Translations under genes and position numbers: made by a program
Part shown: positions 26,218-35,302 of the stretch, in pieces
How the letters are laid out: every line of letters starts with the position of its first letter
How positions within the stretch are numbered: the stretch's first letter is position 1
From: Chitinophagaceae bacterium UBA4411
GTDB lineage: Bacteria > Bacteroidota > Bacteroidia > Chitinophagales > Chitinophagaceae
DNA: 64,000 nucleotides
NCBI GenBank assembly: GCA_002400415.1
Contig: DGQP01000005.1
Coordinates: 163,640-227,639, forward strand
Direction of reading: 5' to 3'
The notes under the pieces: generated by a model
Seen by the model: only the letters and a program-made list of their open reading frames with translations
Databases searched by the model: none
What the model was told of the DNA's origin: nothing

Positions 26218-28113
26218 ACGGACAGAACCACCCGCATCCATTTCAATTTTATTCTCAGCCTGGAGGAATTCAATCACTTTCCAGGCTTTTTCTTTTTTAA
26301 CTCCGTTCAGTTTTTGCAGCAGTTCTTTTACCGGTAGTGGCTCATGTTTTACCAGGTCAACAACAAGCTGGTGCAGCTGGTAAAACTCTTCTTTTGTAAG
26401 ACGTTCAGCTTTTTGACGAAGGCAGTTATCACAACTGCCACAATCTTTTATTTGCTCGTCACCAAAATAAACACCAATGATGCGGCTGCGGCATCCGGTC
26501 GGTTCTTTTACATACCGGATAATTTCTTTTACCCGTTGCAGGTAGCGTTCTTTTCGCTGGTTGAAGGCGGCCATATTGATAGTAATGTCTTCCGCTTTAA
26601 TCCTGCTTCTTAATAAAAGAATCTGTGGCGTATCTTTCTGTGGCTGGTAATCTATCAGGCCCGATTGATATAACTCCCCCAATTGCTTCTTTACAGCAGC
26701 AGCATCTGTTTTTAACAGCCCTGCAATGAATTTTTCTGAAACAGGTACCGGCTGGTCATAGATCCCCTCATAAGCCCGCAGCAACGTTTTTACCAGGGGT
26801 TCGAGTCCGGGATGTGATTGCTCAAATTGGTGCAAATAGTTTTTATCTGTGGTGAACTGCACAGAAGAAGACAGGAAGACCTGCTCATTAAAAGCCATCC
26901 AGCTATCCTGTTCCAGCGCTTTTAAAGAATACAAAGTGGTATGACTTTGTAATTTGAATTTTCGCATAAAGTCGGCGATATCAAAATCATAGTACTGCCC
27001 TTCGCCAGCACCGGTCGGTAATTGCAGATAATTCGCCACCGATTGATAAACAGCCCGTATGTCTTCAATTGCGGGGAAACGTTGTTTGGCGGATAGCTCC
27101 AGCTCTGCCAGGTCATTTTCATCAAACAACAGAACAGCATACGATATCTTCCCATCTCTTCCTGCTCGACCTGCTTCCTGGTAATAATTCTCCAGGCAAT
27201 CCGGTACATCAGCATGGATCACGGAACGGACATCGGGTTTGTCGATACCCATTCCAAAAGCATTGGTACAAACGATTACCCTTATTTGGTTATTGATCCA
27301 TCGTTCCTGTTTGTGGTTTCGTTCTTCCTGCGGCAAACCTGCATGGTAGTAATCAGCTGAAATATGCTGAAGCTGTAGTAGCTCACTTATTTCCCGGGCC
27401 CGTTTACGGCTCCGGCAATAAATAATACCTGTTCCGGGAACTTTCTGCAGAATTTCAATGATCTTATTAATCTTCGACTCAACTTTGAAAACACTGTAAG
27501 AGAGATTAGCTCTTTCAAAGGACTGACGGAATATTTGTTCATGGTGAAAGACCAGTTTTTCACAGATATCTTTCTGCACATCGGGTGTGGCAGAAGCGGT
27601 AAGTGCTAAAACAGGTACATGCGGCAATTCCTCCCGTAATGCAGCAATACGCAGATAGGGAGGCCGGAAATCATAGCCCCATTGCGAAATACAATGTGCC
27701 TCATCCACGGCAATCAGGCTGATGCCCATGCCCGGCAAATATTCTTTGAAGAGTTTTGTTTCTAATCGTTCAGGGGAGACGTATAAAAACCTGCAATTAC
27801 TTTCCGTTACCACTTTCAATACATTGATCACTTCTTTTCGGGTCATACCAGAAAAGATTGCATAGGCTGTGATCCCTTTCCGGCGAAGGTTCTCCACCTG
27901 GTCTTTCATTAATGCGATCAGCGGAGAAATAACTAAACAAGTTCCTTCCGTTGCCATGGCGGGCACCTGGTAGCAAACGGATTTACCGCCACCGGTTGGT
28001 AGTAAGGCCAGCGTATCATTTCCTGCTAATACAGATCGGATGATCTCTTCCTGCAGGGGACGAAAATAATCAAAGCCCCAGTATTGTTTTAATATAGAAT
28101 GAATAGCGGGCAT
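26209..28113 (-). CDS. recQ: ATP-dependent DNA helicase RecQ
   Basis: This 634-residue superfamily 2 helicase unwinds DNA during recombination and repair. Motifs are LLPTGGGKSVCYQVPAM (I), AVDEAHCISQWGYDFRP (II), ALTASATP (III) and QEAGRAGRDG (VI). A four-cysteine zinc site includes GCRSRIIGVYFG and CGSCDNC near residues 555-590. No HRDC domain is apparent, so this is the short RecQ form. It lies 14 bases downstream of a metal P-ATPase gene on the same strand, and cotranscription is likely. Confidence 0.96.
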   Translation of the reverse strand: MPAIHSILKQYWGFDYFRPLQEEIIRSVLAGNDTLALLPTGGGKSVCYQVPAMATEGTCLVISPLIALMKDQVENLRRKGITAYAIFSGMTRKEVINVLKVVTESNCRFLYVSPERLETKLFKEYLPGMGISLIAVDEAHCISQWGYDFRPPYLRIAALREELPHVPVLALTASATPDVQKDICEKLVFHHEQIFRQSFERANLSYSVFKVESKINKIIEILQKVPGTGIIYCRSRKRAREISELLQLQHISADYYHAGLPQEERNHKQERWINNQIRVIVCTNAFGMGIDKPDVRSVIHADVPDCLENYYQEAGRAGRDGKISYAVLLFDENDLAELELSAKQRFPAIEDIRAVYQSVANYLQLPTGAGEGQYYDFDIADFMRKFKLQSHTTLYSLKALEQDSWMAFNEQVFLSSSVQFTTDKNYLHQFEQSHPGLEPLVKTLLRAYEGIYDQPVPVSEKFIAGLLKTDAAAVKKQLGELYQSGLIDYQPQKDTPQILLLRSRIKAEDITINMAAFNQRKERYLQRVKEIIRYVKEPTGCRSRIIGVYFGDEQIKDCGSCDNCLRQKAERLTKEEFYQLHQLVVDLVKHEPLPVKELLQKLNGVKKEKAWKVIEFLQAENKIEMDAGGSVRLK

Positions 28114-28127
28114 CGTGAATGGTGAAT

Positions 28128-30236
28128 TTACAGCACTTTCTTCACGAATAACCGCACAGAATTTATTGCCAGCACCACATCACTCAGCCCCATTACCAAT
28201 GCACCAAAAGTGGGGGTAAGAAAGCCGAATGCGGCTACCGGGATAGCCACTATATTGTATGCAAAGGCCCAGAACAGGTTTTGTTTGATAGTGAGATAAG
28301 TATGTTTACCCAGGCCCAGAGCTGTCGGTAAATTTTTTAACCCATGATTCATCAACACCACCTGCGCACTTTGCATCGCAATCTGTGATGCATCATTCAT
28401 GGAGACGCCAATTGTGGCTTTTGCCAATGCCGGGGCATCGTTGATGCCATCGCCCACCATAGCTGTTGGAGCCAGGTTGTTCAGTTCGGCAATCTTTTCC
28501 AATTTTTGCCCGGGTGTTTGCTCCGCAATTACCGTATCAATACCCAACTGGGAGGCTAACTGGTAACATTTTGCATACCGGTCGCCACTCAGCAAAATGG
28601 TTTTGATATTCTTACGGTGCAAATAATCAATCACAGATTTTGCTTCGGGTCTTATTTCGTCCTGCACATCGATCCAGCCCACCAGGTGGCTGTTCTTCAC
28701 CAGGTAAATATTGTGGTCATCTTCTTTGGTAAAGGCATCGGCGATCTTATAAGAACCAGCCACCCAGCTATTACCTTCTTTATCGGTCGCCTGCATACCC
28801 AATCCCTTTACTTCTTCAATTTTCTGCCAGCTGATGGGGTCTTTACGCTTCCATTCCGTTGTAATTGATTTTGCAATAGGATGGTTAGAATATTTTTCTA
28901 AAGAATAAACGATCTTTTTGAATTCGTCTTCATCAATAGTTGAGTGGAACCCGGCAATCCTGAAATTTCCTGTTGTCAGCGTACCTGTTTTATCAAATAC
29001 AACCTGGGTAATGTCTTTAAATAATTCAAGGCTGGTGGCATTCCGGAAAAGTATTCCTGTTTTGGCGGCACGGCCAAGGCCCACTGCAATGGCAGCTGGT
29101 GTTGCTAACCCCATGGCACAGGGACAGGCAATAACAAGCACAGCGATACTGCGCATCAATGCTTTGGTAAAATCATCAAGAATAATCCAGTTCACGGAGA
29201 GAGTGAGCACGGCTATAACGAGTACCACAGGAATGAAGATGCCACTGATCTTATCCGCTAATTGCTGTACAGGTGGTTTTTCTCCCTGCGCTTGTTTTAC
29301 CAAGTTAATAATGCCGGAAAGAACAGTATCATTACCCACAGCAGTCACCTGTGCTTTCACAGTACCGTCAGTAATAAAACTGCCACCAATCAATATGTCT
29401 TTGGAGTATTTATGAACAGGGATACTCTCGCCGGTAATAATTGCTTCATTGGCATGGGCATCACCCCAGAGTATCTTACAATCGATAGGTACCTGTTCGC
29501 CGGTTTTGATCAGGATCAGATCTCCCACCCTGAGCTGTGTGTTTTCAACCGGAAAAATTTGTTCTTTATGTTCATCATCAAAAGCGATCATATTGGCCAT
29601 CACCTTTTGCGATTTGGCCAGCTTATTCAGTTCCCGTTGTGTGGAAGCAATGGACGCATCTTCGAGATAGTTACCCAAAAATACGAGGGTGATGATGGTG
29701 GCTGCTGTTTCATAGAACATATACTGTTCGGCCTGTCCTGTCAGTGTGCCGTATAAACTATAAACAAATGCGGCTGTTGCACCCACCGCGATCAGTACAT
29801 TCATATTGGGCATCCGGTTGCGCAGGCTCTTCCAGGCACTTTTCCCAAAGAAACTCATGCCCACTGTATAAACAGGAAGAGTTAGTCCTAACTGCACCCA
29901 GGGGTTCATCAGCCAGTGCAGTTCAACACCCGGCAACATATGTAGCATGAGAACAAGGGTGAAAGGAAAACAAAACCAGAACCGTTGCAGGTGGGTGGAC
30001 AAAAATGGTTTTTTAGTTTCAGCAGTCAGTTGATGGCTGGCCACTTTATACCCCAGGTCATTTACCCCGGTGGCCAGTTTTTCTTCCGCCATTTCCCCGT
30101 TCATGTCAAAACTCACATCACCCGTGGCAAAATTCACCTTCACATTCTTCATCCCTTTTTTCTCCAGGTATTTATGAATGTTTAATGCACAGGTGGTGCA
30201 ATCCATTCCTTCTACTTTCCATTGAACCTTTTCCAT
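28128..30236 (-). CDS. copA: Copper-type P1B-ATPase
   Basis: This 702-residue heavy-metal P-type ATPase probably exports Cu(I). It has one N-terminal HMA domain with the GMDCTTC metal site. Membrane helices flank the intramembrane CPC at C371-P372-C373. The phosphorylated aspartate is D415 in DKTGTLT, with TGES and MVGDGINDAP downstream. CPC and the single HMA site point to copper or silver rather than zinc or cobalt. No copper chaperone gene is adjacent. The gene precedes recQ and is divergent from tsaE. Confidence 0.93.
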   Translation of the reverse strand: MEKVQWKVEGMDCTTCALNIHKYLEKKGMKNVKVNFATGDVSFDMNGEMAEEKLATGVNDLGYKVASHQLTAETKKPFLSTHLQRFWFCFPFTLVLMLHMLPGVELHWLMNPWVQLGLTLPVYTVGMSFFGKSAWKSLRNRMPNMNVLIAVGATAAFVYSLYGTLTGQAEQYMFYETAATIITLVFLGNYLEDASIASTQRELNKLAKSQKVMANMIAFDDEHKEQIFPVENTQLRVGDLILIKTGEQVPIDCKILWGDAHANEAIITGESIPVHKYSKDILIGGSFITDGTVKAQVTAVGNDTVLSGIINLVKQAQGEKPPVQQLADKISGIFIPVVLVIAVLTLSVNWIILDDFTKALMRSIAVLVIACPCAMGLATPAAIAVGLGRAAKTGILFRNATSLELFKDITQVVFDKTGTLTTGNFRIAGFHSTIDEDEFKKIVYSLEKYSNHPIAKSITTEWKRKDPISWQKIEEVKGLGMQATDKEGNSWVAGSYKIADAFTKEDDHNIYLVKNSHLVGWIDVQDEIRPEAKSVIDYLHRKNIKTILLSGDRYAKCYQLASQLGIDTVIAEQTPGQKLEKIAELNNLAPTAMVGDGINDAPALAKATIGVSMNDASQIAMQSAQVVLMNHGLKNLPTALGLGKHTYLTIKQNLFWAFAYNIVAIPVAAFGFLTPTFGALVMGLSDVVLAINSVRLFVKKVL

Positions 30237-30356
30237 ACTGCAAAATTATTAAAGCCGCAGCTGAAAAGCTTTTGAGAACGGGAATTGTATTACAACGATG
30301 TTGCGTTAATGTATTGATTTTTGTCAGTTGGATGCCGGTCTTTTGTCAGGTAAACC

Positions 30357-30364
30357 TAAATTTG
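30357..30364 (+). promoter_or_regulatory. -7 box of tsaE, four bases from the start
   Basis: TAAATTTG matches TAnnTTTG exactly and ends 4 bases before the tsaE ATG. At the usual distance from -7 to the transcription start, the message would begin at or next to the ATG, suggesting leaderless translation. Confidence 0.6.
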
Positions 30365-30368
30365 GCCA

Positions 30369-30794
30369 ATGAACCGGGAATTTTTATTAAACGATATTCA
30401 TCAGGTGGCGGCGGATTTCTGGCGCCAGGCAGGAGCAGGAACTGTATTTGCTTTTCATGGGCAAATGGGCGCCGGGAAAACTACATTTATTCATGCTTTA
30501 TGTGATACCCGGGGAGTAAAGGATGCGGTTGGCAGCCCTACCTTCTCGCTGGTCAATGAATATGCTTATGAAGAAAACGGGCAACAGAAAAAGTTGTTTC
30601 ATATCGATCTCTACCGCCTGAAGGATGAAGAAGAAGCCATCAGGGCAGGTATTGAGGATTGTTTATACAGTGGTAATATCTGCCTGGTGGAATGGCCAGA
30701 AAAAGCTCCTGGCATTTTCCCGGATCATTCTCTTCATGTTTATATGGATGTGCTTGATGCACAAAGAAGGCGGCTGCGGATCGGCAATAATTAG
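30369..30794 (+). CDS. tsaE: tRNA t6A synthesis ATPase TsaE
   Basis: This 141-residue P-loop protein is TsaE (YjeE), which with TsaB, TsaC and TsaD makes N6-threonylcarbamoyladenosine at position 37 of ANN-decoding tRNAs. Motifs are GQMGAGKTTF (Walker A), GSPTFSLVNEY, HIDLYRLKDEEEA and LVEWPEK. Its length is standard. It is followed after 42 bases by the alanine dehydrogenase gene, a neighbour pair that I recall from many Bacteroidota. Confidence 0.95.
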   Translation: MNREFLLNDIHQVAADFWRQAGAGTVFAFHGQMGAGKTTFIHALCDTRGVKDAVGSPTFSLVNEYAYEENGQQKKLFHIDLYRLKDEEEAIRAGIEDCLYSGNICLVEWPEKAPGIFPDHSLHVYMDVLDAQRRRLRIGNN

Positions 30795-30836
30795 TTATTT
30801 TTGAAAACGGCCCTGTTAATTATTGCAAACCAACTC

Positions 30837-32051
30837 ATGAGCCAGCAAAAACCTAAAATAAGCACCTCTTTCAGCTATGAAACACTGGAGGAAACTCTTG
30901 ATATCAAACCCAAGGGATCGGAAATGCATATCGGCATTCCTAAAGAAATTGCTTTTCAGGAAAACCGTATTGCACTGACACCCGATGCTGTAAGTGTGCT
31001 GGTCAGCAACGGGCATCATGTAACCATAGAGCATAATGCCGGTGAAGCTTCTCACTTTAGGGATAAGGATTACAGTGAAGCAGGTGCTAAAATAGTATAC
31101 GACAGGGCTGATGTGTTCAAGGCGCCAGTATTGGTTAAAAGTGCACCCATTATTGATGAGGACCTGCCTTTATTACAATTGAATCAGGTTGTCATTTCTC
31201 CCATACATCTTTCCATTTTAAAGGCTGAATTGCTGGAAAAAATGATGGAAAAAAGAATTACGGCTATTTCTTTTGAAAACCTGAAAGATGATAGCGATTC
31301 TTATCCCATTGTCCGCAGCATGAGCGAAATCGCGGGCAGCGCTGTGATGCTGATCGCTGCACAGTACCTGGGATCTGCTAATCATGGAAAAGGAGTGCTG
31401 CTGGGTGGTATATCCGGTGTGGCGCCAACAAAAGTAATCATCATAGGTGCTGGTATTGTGGGCGAGTATGCTGCCAGGGCGGCGCTGGCATTGGGCGCAT
31501 CAGTAAAAGTATTTGATAACAGTGTGTACAGGCTGAAGCGCCTGCAAAATAATATCGGGCATCGTTTATGGACTTCCGTTATGGAACCGAGAATGCTGGC
31601 GAAGCAGTTAAAAACCTGTGAAGTGGCAGTAGGTGCCCTGGGTTCAGAAACGGGAAGAACGCCGATGGTGGTAACGGAAGAAATGGTAAGTAATATGCGG
31701 CCGGGCTCAGTCATTATTGATGTAAGTATTGACAGGGGTGGTTGTTTTGAAACCTCCGAGATCACTTCGCATGAACATCCTATTTTCATGAAATATGGGG
31801 TAATACATTATTGCGTTCCGAATATTCCATCCGGTTTTGCCCGTACTGCCTCACAGGCGATCAGCAATGTGCTGATGCCTTTATTGCTTGAAGCGGCTGA
31901 TGAAGGAGGCTTTGAGAAACTGGTCTGGCACAAACTTCATTTGCGCAGCGGTATCTATTTATTCAAAGGATCACTCACTAATTTTTACCTCAGCGAGCGA
32001 TTTGATCTGAAATACACCGATCTGAATTTACTCATTGCAAGCCAGCGTTAA
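30837..32051 (+). CDS. ald: Alanine dehydrogenase
   Basis: This 404-residue enzyme of the alanine dehydrogenase/transhydrogenase alpha family interconverts L-alanine and pyruvate with NAD. The domain start is MHIGIPKEIAFQENRIALTP (Lys and Arg of the substrate site), followed by the Rossmann motif IIGAGIVGEYAARAAL and a conserved VIIDVSIDRGGCFETSE. An N-terminal stretch of about 40 residues precedes the domain. I chose the ATG at 30837, because an earlier TTG at 30801 gives a less plausible extension. Confidence 0.93.
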   Translation: MSQQKPKISTSFSYETLEETLDIKPKGSEMHIGIPKEIAFQENRIALTPDAVSVLVSNGHHVTIEHNAGEASHFRDKDYSEAGAKIVYDRADVFKAPVLVKSAPIIDEDLPLLQLNQVVISPIHLSILKAELLEKMMEKRITAISFENLKDDSDSYPIVRSMSEIAGSAVMLIAAQYLGSANHGKGVLLGGISGVAPTKVIIIGAGIVGEYAARAALALGASVKVFDNSVYRLKRLQNNIGHRLWTSVMEPRMLAKQLKTCEVAVGALGSETGRTPMVVTEEMVSNMRPGSVIIDVSIDRGGCFETSEITSHEHPIFMKYGVIHYCVPNIPSGFARTASQAISNVLMPLLLEAADEGGFEKLVWHKLHLRSGIYLFKGSLTNFYLSERFDLKYTDLNLLIASQR

Positions 32052-32135
32052 AACTCTTTCTGGTTTCCTGATTACCTGAAACACAAGAAATTAAAGGCTT
32101 CGAGCCACCCGACTGCCTGCCAGAAGTAAGAATTT

Positions 32136-32172
32136 TTAAACAAATGTTTAATTTAATCAAACATTTGTTTAA
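32136..32172. promoter_or_regulatory. Double TetR operator over the efflux promoter
   Basis: TTAAACAAATGTTT (32136-32149) and AAACATTTGTTTAA (32159-32172) form a perfect 14-bp inverted repeat with a 9-base spacer. Each half contains its own near-palindrome (AAACA..TGTTT). The two centres are 21 bp apart, two helical turns, so both sites face the same side of the DNA. Confidence 0.85.
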
Positions 32173-32177
32173 TTTTG
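32147..32177 (+). promoter_or_regulatory. Promoter of the tetR-efflux operon
   Basis: A -7 box TAATTTTG (32170-32177) lies 19 bases after TTTA (32147-32150), which differs by one base from the -33 consensus TTTG. Both elements are overlapped by the TetR operators. The tetR ATG follows 24 bases later. Confidence 0.65.
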
Positions 32178-32201
32178 GTTTCGCTTTTCAAACAAATTAC
32201 T

Positions 32202-32831
32202 ATGGAATACAGCGACAAACAGGTGCAGATCATGGAGACGGCCGAAGTACTCTTTGCTGAAAAGGGGTTCAATGGCACTTCTGTCCGTGATATTGCCGAC
32301 AAGGCCAATGTGAACCCGGCCATGATCTCCTATTATTTCGGCTCCAAAGAAAAATTGCTCGAAACATTGTTCAGTTATCGTGGCGAAAACATTAAGCTGA
32401 AGCTTGAAAGTATGATTGGCAATAAAGAGCACAGTTCACTGGAGAAAATGTATACACTGATTGATCACTATATCGATAAAGTAATCAGCCAGCAGTGTTT
32501 CTCCCGCATCATGGCAAGGGAGCAGATACTGAATCATACGGGGGCTATTGCTGAACTGATTTTTCAGATGAAAAAACGGAACCAGGAACTGATCGGTAAA
32601 CTGGTACATGAAGGGCAAAAGAAAGGAGAATTTAAAAAACATATTGATGTGCCGTTAATGATGGCTACCCTGATCGGTACCGCGAGTAATATGGTCACTA
32701 CCAAACACTACTACCGGGAGATTAACAACCTGCAGGAAATGCCGGAAGAGGAATTCAGTAAACATATCCGGAAAAAACTAAGTCTCCACTTAAAAAAAAT
32801 ATTTAAAGCAATACTTACCAATGAAGAATAA
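32202..32831 (+). CDS. TetR family repressor
   Basis: This 209-residue regulator has an N-terminal helix-turn-helix (MEYSDKQVQIMETAEVLFAEKGFNGTSVRDIADKANVNPAMISYYFGSKEKLLETLF) of the TetR type, then a ligand-binding helical domain. I place the start at 32202, because an earlier TTG would add nine residues. The gene heads an operon with tolC, emrA and emrB homologues and probably represses it through the double operator until a toxic compound binds. It overlaps tolC by up to 11 bases. Confidence 0.93.
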   Translation: MEYSDKQVQIMETAEVLFAEKGFNGTSVRDIADKANVNPAMISYYFGSKEKLLETLFSYRGENIKLKLESMIGNKEHSSLEKMYTLIDHYIDKVISQQCFSRIMAREQILNHTGAIAELIFQMKKRNQELIGKLVHEGQKKGEFKKHIDVPLMMATLIGTASNMVTTKHYYREINNLQEMPEEEFSKHIRKKLSLHLKKIFKAILTNEE

Positions 32832-34146
32832 AATGAAAATTATCCTTGCTTTCTTTTCCCTGCTGACGATACAATTAGCGGCACAGGAAAAGAAAGTATT
32901 AACATTAAACGAGGCTATTGACCTGGGTATTCAGAATAGCAAAGAATTGAAAAACAGCCAGGCAAAGATTGAAGAAGCTACCGCTGTATTAAAGGAAGCT
33001 GTTGAAAAGAAACTGCCGGATGCAAAAGTGTCAGGCTCTTACCTGCGGCTGAACAGTGCCAACTTTGACCTGAAAACAAAGACAAACAACAGTGGCAGCA
33101 CCGGGGAAACTCCAAAGGTCTCACAGGCCATGTATGGTTTGCTGAATTTTTCATTGCCCATTTATGCCGGTGGTAGAATCAGGTACGGTATTGAATCTTC
33201 CGCTTTCCTGGAGAAAGCGGCGAAGCTGGATGCTGAAGCAGATAAGGATGAGGTTATCCAGAATACAATTGAGGCATTTGCGAATCTCTTCAAAGCAAAT
33301 ACAGCAGTTCGTTTGATGAAAGAGAACCTGCAGCAGGCCCGGCAACGGACAAAAGATCTGAGCAACCTGGAGAAGAATGGATTGCTGGCCCGTAACGACC
33401 TGCTGAAAGCGGAACTGCAATCATCCAACGTTGAACTGAGCCTGCTTGATGCAGAGAATAACCGGCAGCTGGCTAACGTAAATATGAACCTCCTGTTAGG
33501 CTTACCCGTTGCGACAGAACTTGTACCGGATACAACAGGGGTGGAAAAAAAAGACGATAGCAGGGTTTTGGATGAATATTTACAGGCTGCGCTTTCCAAC
33601 CGGAAAGATATAGCAGCTATGGATTACAGGAAGAAAGCGGCCGAGTCGGGTGTAAAAGCAGGGAAAGCAGAATTATATCCCGGTGTGGCATTGACCGGCG
33701 GATATGTAGCTGCTGATATTCCCCATGTATTTTCTGTGACTAACGCCGTTAATATTGGCGTGGGCGTCAGTTATAATATCAGTTCGCTTTGGAAAACAAA
33801 ATCCAAAGTGCAGCAGGCCGAGGCCAAAGTAAAGCAATGGGTGATTACTGAATCAATGATGGACGATAAGGTCAGGTTACAGGTTAACAAAAGCTACCTG
33901 GACCTGCTGAGTAACCGGAAAAAAATTGAGGTATATGCTAAAGCGGTGGAGCAGGCACAGGAAAACTATCGTATAGTAAAGAACAAATTTGATAATAGCC
34001 TCGCTACAACCACCGAACTGCTGGAAGCTGACCTGGCTCAGTTACAGGCCACGCTCAGTTACACCCTGGCAAGGGCTGATGCATTTGTTGCTTATAATAA
34101 ATTATTACAAACAGCCGGAATCTTAAGTACTGATCTGAAAAAATAA
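32821..34146 (+). CDS. TolC-family outer membrane efflux channel
   Basis: This 441-residue protein has a signal peptide (MKNKMKIILAFFSLLTIQLAAQ) and long alpha-helical coiled stretches with repeated LDLLSNRKKIEVYAKAVEQAQEN-type patterns, split into two similar halves. The outer membrane efflux protein family forms trimeric ducts for tripartite pumps. The gene overlaps the end of tetR, so translation may be coupled, and precedes the adaptor and transporter genes. A start at 32833 is also possible. Confidence 0.92.
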   Translation: MKNKMKIILAFFSLLTIQLAAQEKKVLTLNEAIDLGIQNSKELKNSQAKIEEATAVLKEAVEKKLPDAKVSGSYLRLNSANFDLKTKTNNSGSTGETPKVSQAMYGLLNFSLPIYAGGRIRYGIESSAFLEKAAKLDAEADKDEVIQNTIEAFANLFKANTAVRLMKENLQQARQRTKDLSNLEKNGLLARNDLLKAELQSSNVELSLLDAENNRQLANVNMNLLLGLPVATELVPDTTGVEKKDDSRVLDEYLQAALSNRKDIAAMDYRKKAAESGVKAGKAELYPGVALTGGYVAADIPHVFSVTNAVNIGVGVSYNISSLWKTKSKVQQAEAKVKQWVITESMMDDKVRLQVNKSYLDLLSNRKKIEVYAKAVEQAQENYRIVKNKFDNSLATTTELLEADLAQLQATLSYTLARADAFVAYNKLLQTAGILSTDLKK

Positions 34147-34172
34147 ACTATTTAAATAATAACTGTTTTAGT

Positions 34173-35264
34173 ATGGAAGGAACATCAAGTAAATCAAAAA
34201 AGAAGAACAGGGTTTTTGTTATTGTACTCGCCTTGTTGCTGATCGTGGGTGGTTGGTTTGGTATTTCCAAATACCGTCACAGCCTTCATCATGAAGATAC
34301 CGATGATGCGCAGGTGAGCGCTGATATCAGCCCTGTGATACCACGTATCCCGGGTTATGTAATGGAAGTAAGAGTAAAAGATAATCAGCAGGTAAAAAAG
34401 GGAGATACCCTGATGATTCTCGATAATCGTGATTACCTGATTAAAGTGGAACAGGCCGAAGCCGCACTGCAAATTGCACAAACGAACCTCAGCAGTGCCA
34501 GGGCCAGTACGACTGCCGCACAGGCAAATATCGCCACTTCAAAAGCAGCAGCCGGTACCGTGGATGCGCAGATAGAAGCGGCAAAGGTTACCCTGTGGAG
34601 GGCGGTGCAGGATCATGAACGATACGCCAATCTTATAAAAGATCATTCCATCACCCAGCAGCAGTATGAACAGGCGCTGGCTGCAAAGCAAAGCGCAGAA
34701 AGGCAACTGGCTATTTTACAGGAACAGAAAAACCAGGCCAGCCGCCAGACCAATGCGGTGGCCGAACAAAGCAATGCCACTGCCTCCCAGATCAATGTGG
34801 CCGATGCTGCAATACATCAGCGCCAGGTGGAGGTGGATGCTGCCAAACTTAATCTTTCATATACTGTCATTACAGCACCACAGGATGGATTAGTGTCCAG
34901 GGTAAATGTGCAGCCCGGCCAGTATGTGCAGTCCGGGCAATCTTTATTCAGTATTGTGCATAGTGATGATGTTTGGGTAATTGCCAATTTCAAAGAAACA
35001 CAATTAGATAAGATGAAAGAAGGACAAAAAGTGGTTGTTACTGCTGATGCGTATCCTGGTCATGATTTCAAAGCAACGCTTACCTCTTTTTCCCCAGCAA
35101 CGGGTTCCACATTTGCGTTACTTCCGCCGGATAATGCCAGCGGCAATTTTGTGAAAGTGGTGCAGCGGTTACCGGTAAAGATCGAATTCACAGATGCAAC
35201 AGATTCACTGGTCAGGAAACTACGTCCCGGGATGAATGTGATGGTGGATGTACATCTGGATTAA
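34173..35264 (+). CDS. HlyD/EmrA-type membrane fusion adaptor
   Basis: This 363-residue adaptor has one N-terminal membrane segment (about residues 12-28). A biotinyl-lipoyl-like half appears before the hairpin (VSADISPVIPRIPGYVMEVRVKDNQQVKKGDTLMIL), an alpha-helical hairpin of about 120 residues follows, and the second half appears as APQDGLVSRVNVQPGQYVQSGQ. It bridges the inner-membrane MFS transporter and the TolC channel. Confidence 0.94.
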   Translation: MEGTSSKSKKKNRVFVIVLALLLIVGGWFGISKYRHSLHHEDTDDAQVSADISPVIPRIPGYVMEVRVKDNQQVKKGDTLMILDNRDYLIKVEQAEAALQIAQTNLSSARASTTAAQANIATSKAAAGTVDAQIEAAKVTLWRAVQDHERYANLIKDHSITQQQYEQALAAKQSAERQLAILQEQKNQASRQTNAVAEQSNATASQINVADAAIHQRQVEVDAAKLNLSYTVITAPQDGLVSRVNVQPGQYVQSGQSLFSIVHSDDVWVIANFKETQLDKMKEGQKVVVTADAYPGHDFKATLTSFSPATGSTFALLPPDNASGNFVKVVQRLPVKIEFTDATDSLVRKLRPGMNVMVDVHLD

Positions 35265-35302
35265 ATAATACAATTGCTGAAAGAAAACAGGAAGCATAAA
35301 TT

